Shown here piece after piece: positions 6,461 through 12,154 of a stretch of 13,634 bases of DNA (position 1 is its first letter; each line of letters starts with the position of its first letter). The stretch covers positions 1 to 13,634 of the forward strand of contig DATKCA010000290.1 in NCBI GenBank assembly GCA_035544675.1, written 5' to 3'. A model generated the notes under the pieces. That model was not told the DNA's origin and made no database searches. It was given only the letters and a program-made list of their open reading frames with translations. Position numbers and translations under genes: made by a program. The DNA comes from DATKCA01 sp035544675 (GTDB lineage Bacteria; Acidobacteriota; Thermoanaerobaculia; Gp7-AA8).

Positions 6461-6467
6461 AGCAAGG

Positions 6468-7238
6468 ATGGGGGCTTCGAGCGCTGACGGCGAGCGCGGC
6501 GCCTGGGCCGGCCTGTGGCCTGGCTGGGCGCTGGCTCTTCTGACGATCTCCCTCGCTCTGACCGCCTGCCGGCCCACCTTGCCGTGGACGCGCGACCAGC
6601 GGGCGCCGGAAGTGAATCTCTCCTTCGTCCTGGAGAAGAATCTCATCTATCTCAACTCGGCCCAGATCAACGGCGCCCGCGGGAAGTACTTCTTCGCATC
6701 GGCGAACGCGAGAACGGTGTTCGATCCCACCCTGACAGAGCAACTTCGAAGCCGCCGTTACCGTCTGCAGCTCAACGAGCGTGAGTCGATCCCTGTCATT
6801 CCTCTCGTGCTCGACCTGGGCGGACTGGGGGACGCCCTGATCGGCGCTGACGTCTGGGGCCCCTACGCCGTGACGATCGACTACGCCAGCGGGCTTCTGT
6901 CGTATCAGAAGGAGGGGATCCATCCCGCGTACATGACGTTGTTCGCGTTCGAGCAGGAGCCGATGATCCTCGTGGAGGTGAACGGGCAGCAGATCGCGGC
7001 GGTGGTGGACACGTCCTCGCCGGGCACGCTCGTCCTGCCGCGCTCGAGCGCCGGCGAGCGCACGCGCGCGACGGTGGTCATCGCCGGCACCGACTTCGGC
7101 GAGATCGACATCGCGCTGGGCGAGACCACGCGGGCGCGGGTGGGGAACCGCCTGCTGTCGAAGTTCCTCGTGACGATCGACTACGGGCGGGGGCAGGTCG
7201 GGCTGTGGCGCGATCCGCGGATCCCCTTAGACTTGTAG
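6468..7238 (+). CDS. Lipoprotein with two retropepsin-like (aspartyl protease) half-domains
   Basis: The 256-residue protein starts at 6468; the same frame is open further upstream but overlaps the P5C dehydrogenase gene and is not credible. The signal peptide ends in the lipobox LTAC (C34), so it should be a membrane-anchored lipoprotein. Two related halves are visible. The first ends in LIGADVWGPYAVTIDYASG (from 124) and the second in LLSKFLVTIDYGRGQVGLW (from 229), both like the C-terminal strand of retropepsin-type domains. The second half has VVDTSSPGTLVLP with D181 in a DTS version of the catalytic DTG/DSG motif. The first half lacks an aspartate motif at the matching place. Activity is therefore doubtful; a binding or pseudoprotease role is possible. 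It is divergent from P5C dehydrogenase and convergent with the mocA-like gene, 26 bp away. Confidence 0.75.
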   Translation: MGASSADGERGAWAGLWPGWALALLTISLALTACRPTLPWTRDQRAPEVNLSFVLEKNLIYLNSAQINGARGKYFFASANARTVFDPTLTEQLRSRRYRLQLNERESIPVIPLVLDLGGLGDALIGADVWGPYAVTIDYASGLLSYQKEGIHPAYMTLFAFEQEPMILVEVNGQQIAAVVDTSSPGTLVLPRSSAGERTRATVVIAGTDFGEIDIALGETTRARVGNRLLSKFLVTIDYGRGQVGLWRDPRIPLDL

Positions 7239-7264
7239 AAGGGAAGCGCGCGGTTGCGGGAGAG

Positions 7265-7840
7265 TCACTTCCTCCTGCGACTCTTGGACGAGGGCGCGAC
7301 GATCCCTTCAATTTCGCGAACATCGGCCATCGTGTCGATGTCGACCGAAGCGCTTTTCGCATCCACCACTACCACCTCCGGAATGTGCGCCTCGATCACG
7401 GCTCGGGCGCCGCGGTCGCCGCCCAGGGCGAGCAGCTCATCGTGAAATTGCGGCGAGAACAACGCGGGAACGCCGCAGGTACCGGAGTACGCCGTCGCGA
7501 CGATGGGCGCATCGGTGGCGATGAGCTTGCGGAGGTGCTCGGAGGTGACGAGCGGCTGGTCGCAGAGAGTGAAGAGGATCCGCGCGTCGCGCGCGTGGAG
7601 GACGGCCACGCGGATCGACGAGCTGATTCCTTCCGCCGCATTCGGGTTCGGGAGAATCGTGATGGGCAGTCCGTGCAGCGCATCGCCGTGATTCGTGACC
7701 ACGATGGTCTCGGCCCCGGCACCGAGGGCGACGCTGGCCGCGTGGCGGATGAGCGGCTGCCCGCGAAAGTCGAGGAGCTGTTTTGGCTGGCCGAGGCGCC
7801 GCGACAGGCCCGCCGCAAGAACCGCGACGACAGTTCTCAC
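7265..7840 (-). CDS. MocA/MobA-like nucleotidyltransferase (molybdenum cofactor cytidylyltransferase-like)
   Basis: The 191-residue protein, read from a GTG at 7840, is a MobA/MocA-type NTP transferase. It shows the nucleotide-binding loop LAAGLSRRLGQPKQLL (8-23), NPNAAEGISSSI (65-76), the metal-site region LCDQPLVT (92-99), GDRGAR (141-146) and a late DIDT. MocA attaches CMP to molybdopterin to make the dinucleotide form used by xanthine-dehydrogenase-type enzymes; the PKQLL version and the xdhC neighbour favour this over MobA (GMP), as inference. The GTG overlaps the xdhC stop in GTGA, so the two are translationally coupled; no separate Shine-Dalgarno is seen. The tail is basic (SSKSRRRK). 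No molybdoenzyme genes are nearby. Confidence 0.85.
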   Translation of the reverse strand: MRTVVAVLAAGLSRRLGQPKQLLDFRGQPLIRHAASVALGAGAETIVVTNHGDALHGLPITILPNPNAAEGISSSIRVAVLHARDARILFTLCDQPLVTSEHLRKLIATDAPIVATAYSGTCGVPALFSPQFHDELLALGGDRGARAVIEAHIPEVVVVDAKSASVDIDTMADVREIEGIVAPSSKSRRRK

Positions 7841-8802
7841 CGGTTCTGTGGAGGACAGGCAATCTTGCCTGTCCGGACAGGCAGGATTGCCTGTCCTCCA
7901 CCATGGATCGGCCCTTCGCGATCGCGCAGCGAAGCCGCCGGCATCCCGTTCAGCACCGCCTGGATCTCCGCCACGATCGCCAGCGCGATGTCCTCGGGTG
8001 CTTCGCCGCCGAGATCGAGCCCGACCGGGCTCCAGATGCGCGAGCGATCGGCCTCGCCGACCTGCGTCAGGATCTCCTCCCCACGCGACTTCGGCCCCAG
8101 CAGCCCGATGTACGCGACGTTCGACGCCAGGAGCATCTGCACGATCTCCACGTCGCGGAGGAAGTTGTGCGTCATGACGACCGCGGCGTCGCAACCGGTC
8201 ACCTTCACCTCACGCGCGGTGATCACGTCGACGCGCCATCCAAGCGTGGTGGCGATCGTGGCCACCGGGTGCACATCCGCGCCCGTGCCGAAAATGGCGA
8301 TCGACCGCTGCGGTCGAACGACCTCCACGAGCACGTCCACGTCCCCGAATGTCATCCGGCAGGTGGTCTCGGCGCCGTCGACCGGGTAGGAATCGCCGGC
8401 GGCGTAGCGGTCGTCGCCGGACGCGATGACCGTGCCGTACGTCCCGCTCGAGGGGGGCAGGCTCGGGCGCCGCTGCGCGTCGAAGGGCTGGATGAGCATC
8501 TCGATCTTTCCGCGGCATCCCAGCCCCAGGCCGAAGACGATGTCGTCGGCCGCGCTGCTGTCGTAGGTGACCACGCGCGGCTTCATGTCCTCGAGCCAAA
8601 GCCGCGCGCGCTCGCCAAGGTCGCGCTCCACGCACCCGCCGCTGATCGCGCCGAACGCCGAGCCATCCTCGCCGATGACGCAGCGCGCGCCGGCCCGCCG
8701 GTACGTCGAGCCGCGCGTGCCGGCCACGGTGACGAGCACTCCGCGTTTTCCGGCATCGAGCAGCGCGTCGATCGCGCGCGCAATCCTGAGGATCTCCCGC
8801 AT
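7837..8802 (-). CDS. XdhC/CoxI family protein (molybdenum hydroxylase maturation)
   Basis: The 321-residue protein starts at the ATG at 8802; the frame continues upstream without a plausible start and overlaps the divergent gene. XdhC proteins bind molybdenum cofactor and help insert it, in sulfurated form, into xanthine dehydrogenase-type enzymes. The N-terminal domain has GTRGSTYRRAGAR and ISGGCVERDL (54-62), then GLGLGCRGKIEMLIQP (91-106). The C-terminal domain has the Rossmann motif IAIFGTGADVHP (168-179), VVMTHNFLRD (208-217) and YIGLLGPKSR (231-240). The usual family ending, EGPIH, is at 296-300. The further 21 residues (GGGQAILPVRTGKIACPP...) come almost entirely from the palindrome at 7848-7901, which carries the frame into the GTGA overlap with mocA. 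A TACAAT box ends 8 nt before the ATG, with no Shine-Dalgarno. Confidence 0.9.
   Translation of the reverse strand: MREILRIARAIDALLDAGKRGVLVTVAGTRGSTYRRAGARCVIGEDGSAFGAISGGCVERDLGERARLWLEDMKPRVVTYDSSAADDIVFGLGLGCRGKIEMLIQPFDAQRRPSLPPSSGTYGTVIASGDDRYAAGDSYPVDGAETTCRMTFGDVDVLVEVVRPQRSIAIFGTGADVHPVATIATTLGWRVDVITAREVKVTGCDAAVVMTHNFLRDVEIVQMLLASNVAYIGLLGPKSRGEEILTQVGEADRSRIWSPVGLDLGGEAPEDIALAIVAEIQAVLNGMPAASLRDREGPIHGGGQAILPVRTGKIACPPQNR
7848..7901. repeat. 54-bp palindromic repeat at the xdhC 3' end
   Basis: Two 27-nt arms (7848-7874 and 7875-7901) are reverse complements with one mismatch and no spacer. Each arm contains its own inner inverted repeat, GGACAGGCAA...TTGCCTGTCC in the left arm and a nearly identical one in the right. 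The element could therefore form one long cruciform or two short hairpins, as REP/BIME-type elements do. It lies wholly in coding sequence, encoding the xdhC tail. A non-autonomous mobile element is a reasonable guess; no transposase is present here. Confidence 0.9.
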
Positions 8803-8810
8803 GAACGGGC

Positions 8811-8816
8811 ATTGTA
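8811..8816 (-). promoter_or_regulatory. Putative -10 box (TACAAT) of xdhC-mocA
   Basis: TACAAT on the minus strand ends 8 nt before the xdhC ATG, which has no Shine-Dalgarno; this spacing fits a leaderless or nearly leaderless mRNA. The -35 position falls in palindrome 8821-8847 and does not match TTGACA. Confidence 0.4.
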
Positions 8817-8820
8817 TGGT

Positions 8821-8847
8821 GTCATCCCGAGCGTAGCGAGGGATGAC
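8821..8847. repeat. 27-bp palindromic repeat in the xdhC/amidohydrolase divergent spacer
   Basis: GTCATCCC (8821-8828) and GGGATGAC (8840-8847) are perfect 8-bp inverted arms around an 11-nt centre (GAGCGTAGCGA). The element fills about half of the 51-bp spacer between two divergent genes and lies 4 nt from the xdhC -10 candidate, so it may affect both promoters. It resembles short dispersed intergenic palindromes; copy number cannot be judged here. Confidence 0.75.
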
Positions 8848-8853
8848 CTTTGC

Positions 8854-10458
8854 ATGAGGCTCGCGATCTTTGGCCTGCTCGCCCTCGCCTGCCGGCCCGC
8901 CGGCCTCCCGCCGGAGGAAGCGACGCCGCCGGCGTCGTACGACCTTCGGATCATTAACGGCGAGGTGATCGACGGCAGCGGCAAGGCGCGCTTCCGCGCG
9001 GACGTCGGCATTCGCGGCGACACGATCGTCGCCGTCGGCGAGCTCAGCGGTGCGGCCAGGACGACGATCGACGCACGCGGCCGCATCGTCTCTCCCGGCT
9101 TCATCGACCTCCTCGGTAACTCCCAATCGGCGGTGCTGATCGATCCGCGGCTGGAGGGGAAGATCCGGCAGGGTGTGACCACCGAGGTGACGGGGGAAGG
9201 ACACTCGCCGGGCCCGATCGACGAGGCCATGGCCGCCGAGATGGAGCGGACGAAGCCGGAAGGCTGGCCCGCCGTGACGTGGCGTTCGCTCGGCGAGTTC
9301 ATGAGCGTGGTCGAGAAGGGCGGCAGCGCGCTGAACTTCGCGTTCTTCATCGGCGCCACCAACCCGCGCGAGATGGTCCTCGGCCACGCCGATCGGGCTC
9401 CGAATGCCGAGGAGTTGAAGCGGATGGAGGCGATCGTCGATCGGGCGGTCGAGGAAGGCGCCATCGGTCTGGCCAGCGCGCTCATCTATCCGCCGGGCCG
9501 CTTCGCCACGACTGAGGAGCTCATGGCGATGGCGCGGCGGGCCGGATCGTACTGGACGCATCTGCGCAACGAGGCCGGCAACATCGAGGCGGCCATCGAC
9601 GAGGCGGTCCGCATCGGCCGCGAGGCGAGGGTCTCGGTCGACATCTTTCACCTCAAGATCGGCGGCCAGGCGAACTGGGGCCGGATGCCGGCGGTCATCC
9701 GGAAGATCGAGGCGGCGCAGAGGAGCGGCCTCGACATCGCCGCGAACATCTATCCGTACACCGGGACGTCGACCGACCTCACGTCGATCGTGCCGGCCTG
9801 GGCTCTGGAAGGCGGTTACCAGGCGTTTCAGAACCGGCTGAAGGATCCCGCCATGCGGGCGCGGGTGGCGGAGGGGTTGCGGGGCGGCAGGCTCAGCGGA
9901 GCCGGCGCGTCGACGATCCTCATCCGGGGGCGCGGGGAGCGGCTCGATGCCATCGCGCGCGGGATGAACGTCGACGCGACGGAGGCGGCCCTGCGGCTCT
10001 TTGCGGAGGGCAACACCTCGCCGGTTGCGATCTTCTTCTCGCTGAGCGAAGAGGACATGAAGCTCGCGCTGAAGCAGCCGTGGGTGGCGTTCGGATCGGA
10101 CTCCGGCGCGGTCGTCGGTGACGCGACGAGGCGCGGAGCACACCCCCGCGCCTATGCGACGTTCGCGCGCGTCTTCCGCTACGTGCGCGAAGAGAAGCTG
10201 ATCACGCTCGAGGAAGCGGTGCGGAAGATGACGTCGCTCGCTGCGTCACGCGCGCGGCTCGAGGACCGCGGATTGTTGCGCGTGGGGATGAAGGCCGACG
10301 TCGTCGTGTTCGATCCCGCGCGCGTGCGCGACGTCTCGACGTACGAGGACCCGCATCACTACTCGGAAGGCGTGGACGACGTCATCGTCAACGGTGAGCC
10401 CGTCCTGCTGGGCGGCAGGATGACCGGAAAGCTGCCGGGGCGGGTGCTCAGGGATTGA
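8854..10458 (+). CDS. N-acyl-D-amino-acid deacylase-like amidohydrolase, exported, HxH motif missing
   Basis: The 534-residue protein starts at 8854 with a short hydrophobic leader and candidate lipobox (MRLAIFGLLALAC), suggesting export and lipidation. The body has the D-aminoacylase/amidohydrolase plan: YDLRIINGEVIDGSG (29-43), PGFID (81-85), GVTTEVTGEG (107-116), THLRNEAG (235-242), FHLKIGG (265-271), FGSDSG (413-418), HPRAYATFARVFR (430-442) and the closing GMKADVVVFDP (478-488). Candidate metal ligands are E115, H236, H266 and D416. The HxH expected just after PGFID is replaced by LLGN (L87, N89), and the cysteine of D-aminoacylases by the GEG motif, so this is a divergent subgroup and the substrate is uncertain. 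No strong Shine-Dalgarno; GAGGG from the adjacent palindrome is about 12 nt upstream. Convergent with the next gene, 9 bp apart. Confidence 0.88.
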   Translation: MRLAIFGLLALACRPAGLPPEEATPPASYDLRIINGEVIDGSGKARFRADVGIRGDTIVAVGELSGAARTTIDARGRIVSPGFIDLLGNSQSAVLIDPRLEGKIRQGVTTEVTGEGHSPGPIDEAMAAEMERTKPEGWPAVTWRSLGEFMSVVEKGGSALNFAFFIGATNPREMVLGHADRAPNAEELKRMEAIVDRAVEEGAIGLASALIYPPGRFATTEELMAMARRAGSYWTHLRNEAGNIEAAIDEAVRIGREARVSVDIFHLKIGGQANWGRMPAVIRKIEAAQRSGLDIAANIYPYTGTSTDLTSIVPAWALEGGYQAFQNRLKDPAMRARVAEGLRGGRLSGAGASTILIRGRGERLDAIARGMNVDATEAALRLFAEGNTSPVAIFFSLSEEDMKLALKQPWVAFGSDSGAVVGDATRRGAHPRAYATFARVFRYVREEKLITLEEAVRKMTSLAASRARLEDRGLLRVGMKADVVVFDPARVRDVSTYEDPHHYSEGVDDVIVNGEPVLLGGRMTGKLPGRVLRD

Positions 10459-10467
10459 AGTTCGCTC

Positions 10468-11388
10468 TCACCGGCGCGCTGACCTTCTTCTCGCCGGCGC
10501 GACCGGCCCGCGCAGGTTCTGGTCCAGAAAATCGCTGATGGCCTGCTTGACCTCCTGATCGTCGAACTCGTCGCCGCCATGCTGCCCCTTCGGAAGGAGG
10601 ATCAGCGTCGAGTCGACGCCGCTTTCTTTCAGCGCATCGTGCAGGATGACGCTCTGCCGCCACGGCACGAGGCAGTCGAGCAGCCCCTGCACGATCAGAA
10701 ACGGCGGATCGTCGGGGGTGATGTAGGTGAGCGGGCTGGCCGTCGCGGTTCGCTCCGGGCACTGTTGAATCGGACAACCCATCAGCAGCGACGGCGGGAG
10801 GAAAGGCAGGTTCCCGTTCAGCGGGAAACACGGCAGCTTCTGCTCTTCCAGTCTCAGCAGATCGGTCGGGCCGTAGAAGTCGACGACCGCCCTCACGCGG
10901 CTGGAGAACTGGGCGTGGCCGAGGTGCAGCCCTTCCAGCGCGGGGACGCCGCCGCTCGTGCCGAGGACCGCGGCAAGGTGGCCGCCGGAAGAGGTGCCGA
11001 AGACGCCGATGCGCTCCGGATCGAGGTTGAAGCGCGCGGCATTCGCGCGAATCCATCGCACTGCCGCCTTGGTGTCCTCGATCTGGGCCGGCCACGTGTA
11101 CTGCGGGGCGAGACGGTAGTCGATGCTCGCCACCGCGTAGCCGCGCCGGGCCTGGCGGATGGCCGGACCGCCGGTGCGATCGCCGGTGATCCACGCGCCG
11201 GCATGAAGATAGATGATGACCGGGTGGGGGCCGGGGCCGTCCGGGATGCGCAGATCGAGCAGCAGAGGCTTGCCGTCGACGCTGGCGTACTCGAGCGCCT
11301 CGGTGATCGAGAAGGTGCCCGTGCCCGGCGTCGGCGGGTACTGGGCCGGCGCAGCGAGCGCGAGCATGAGGAGCAGAGTGAGCTTCAA
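10468..11388 (-). CDS. Exported alpha/beta hydrolase (BD-FAE / esterase-lipase type)
   Basis: The 306-residue protein starts with TTG at 11388; AGGGGG just upstream supports this start, and it opens a signal peptide (MKLTLLLMLALAAPAQ). The alpha/beta-hydrolase core is clear: oxyanion-hole motif YLHAGAW (60-66), nucleophile GTSSG (S133), acid in QGLLDCLVP (D238) and histidine in KGQHGGDEF (H270). DYRLAPQYTWPAQIEDTKAAVRW (from 90) is typical of the BD-FAE/hormone-sensitive-lipase-like carboxylesterases. It probably hydrolyses an ester or a short peptide/amide outside the cytoplasm; the substrate cannot be read from sequence. The C-terminus is basic (ARRRSARR). It follows the cupredoxin gene on the same strand, with hairpin 11411-11461 filling most of the 73-bp gap. 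Confidence 0.88.
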   Translation of the reverse strand: MKLTLLLMLALAAPAQYPPTPGTGTFSITEALEYASVDGKPLLLDLRIPDGPGPHPVIIYLHAGAWITGDRTGGPAIRQARRGYAVASIDYRLAPQYTWPAQIEDTKAAVRWIRANAARFNLDPERIGVFGTSSGGHLAAVLGTSGGVPALEGLHLGHAQFSSRVRAVVDFYGPTDLLRLEEQKLPCFPLNGNLPFLPPSLLMGCPIQQCPERTATASPLTYITPDDPPFLIVQGLLDCLVPWRQSVILHDALKESGVDSTLILLPKGQHGGDEFDDQEVKQAISDFLDQNLRGPVAPARRRSARR

Positions 11389-11392
11389 GGCA

Positions 11393-11398
11393 CCCCCT
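11393..11398 (-). promoter_or_regulatory. Ribosome binding site supporting a TTG start
   Basis: AGGGGG on the minus strand lies 4 nt before the TTG at 11388, the only start that gives a full signal peptide. Confidence 0.5.
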
Positions 11399-11410
11399 GA
11401 ACAGAGGGAT

Positions 11411-11461
11411 GGGGTCAGGTCTTTCCTTTTGCAGGAAAAGACGAAGGAAAGACCTGACCCC
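11411..11461. repeat. Hairpin repeat with 18-bp perfect arms
   Basis: Arm GGGGTCAGGTCTTTCCTT (11411-11428) is perfectly complementary to 11444-11461, with a 15-nt loop. On the minus strand the hairpin begins at the very next base after the TAG stop of the cupredoxin gene. No T-tract follows the stem, so it is not a classical intrinsic terminator; it looks like a REP-type or miniature mobile element that could still stabilise or end the upstream transcript. Confidence 0.88.
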
Positions 11462-12154
11462 CTACCGCTTCACGGCGCGTCGTTTCTTGCCGGGGGGCGG
11501 GCCTTCGAAGGTGTACGGCGTGGCCGAGGTGGCGCGCTGGCCGTCTTCGTTGATCACCGTGATCATGACGTTGCCGGCGGCACGGGCGGGCGCGAAGGCG
11601 GTGATCCGCGTGGCGCTGTTGACGATGACCGTCACCGCCGGCGTCTCACCGAACAGGACCGCGGCACCGTTCCGAAAGTTCGTTCCGTTGATCGCGACGA
11701 CGGTCCCGCCTGCCACCGGCCCCCTGGCCGGCGTGAAGTCCGTGATCGACGGCGCAGGATTCTGCGCGGCGGACACCGTGAGATCGCCTCCCATGCTGGC
11801 GTGACCGGTGAAACTTCCGCACACGATCGTGCAGAAGTAGAAAAACGTTCCGGGCGTCGACGCCACGAAGTTCACGGTGACGGGACGGTCCTTTTCCAGC
11901 ACGACACCCGTCGTCATGTAACTCTGGAGAAAGAACCCATGCGTCGTGTCCTCGGACGTGATGGTGAGCGAAACCGAGTCGCCCTGATTCACGACGAAGA
12001 CAGGCGGATTGAACTCGAACTCGAACGTCCGGGCCTTCACATCGAACGTCTTCGCCCCCGCAGCATTGAAGTCGGACGGCGTCGGCGGCGGAGTCTTGAG
12101 GAATTCAACGTGATGCGGAACGACTGTCGAGAGAACGAAAAGTAATGTGAGCAT
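11462..12154 (-). CDS. Exported cupredoxin with CuA-type ligands fused to an IPT/TIG domain
   Basis: The 230-residue protein has a short N-terminal hydrophobic leader (MLTLLFVLSTVV), a cupredoxin domain (about 35-128) and an IPT/TIG immunoglobulin-like domain (about 134-216, ITDFTPARGPVAGGTVVAINGTNF...). The cupredoxin domain resembles cytochrome c oxidase subunit II: first histidine in DTTHGFF (H72), then C108, C112, H118 and M121 in CTIVCGSFTGHASM. These are the CuA ligands, but the C112-H118 spacing is five residues instead of the usual three in COX2. An electron-transfer or copper-binding role outside the cytoplasm is inferred; no oxidase genes are near. The ATG directly follows the TGA of the upstream acyltransferase (TGAATG), with GAAGG at 5 nt, so the pair is coupled. 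The tail is basic (GKKRRAVKR) and the TAG abuts a hairpin repeat. Confidence 0.8.
   Translation of the reverse strand: MLTLLFVLSTVVPHHVEFLKTPPPTPSDFNAAGAKTFDVKARTFEFEFNPPVFVVNQGDSVSLTITSEDTTHGFFLQSYMTTGVVLEKDRPVTVNFVASTPGTFFYFCTIVCGSFTGHASMGGDLTVSAAQNPAPSITDFTPARGPVAGGTVVAINGTNFRNGAAVLFGETPAVTVIVNSATRITAFAPARAAGNVMITVINEDGQRATSATPYTFEGPPPGKKRRAVKR

Noticed and set aside
7783..8853. Plus-strand frame continuing upstream of the amidohydrolase
   Set aside because: It is antisense to mocA and xdhC; the ATG at 8854 starts a signal sequence followed by the family's first domain.
8803..10143. Minus-strand frame extending upstream of xdhC across the amidohydrolase
   Set aside because: The upstream part has no homology-like motif and is antisense to a clear enzyme; the ATG at 8802 matches the XdhC N-terminus.
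11411..11461. Intrinsic terminator
   Set aside because: Strong stem, but no T-tract follows it in either direction; the sequence after it is ATCCCTCTG.
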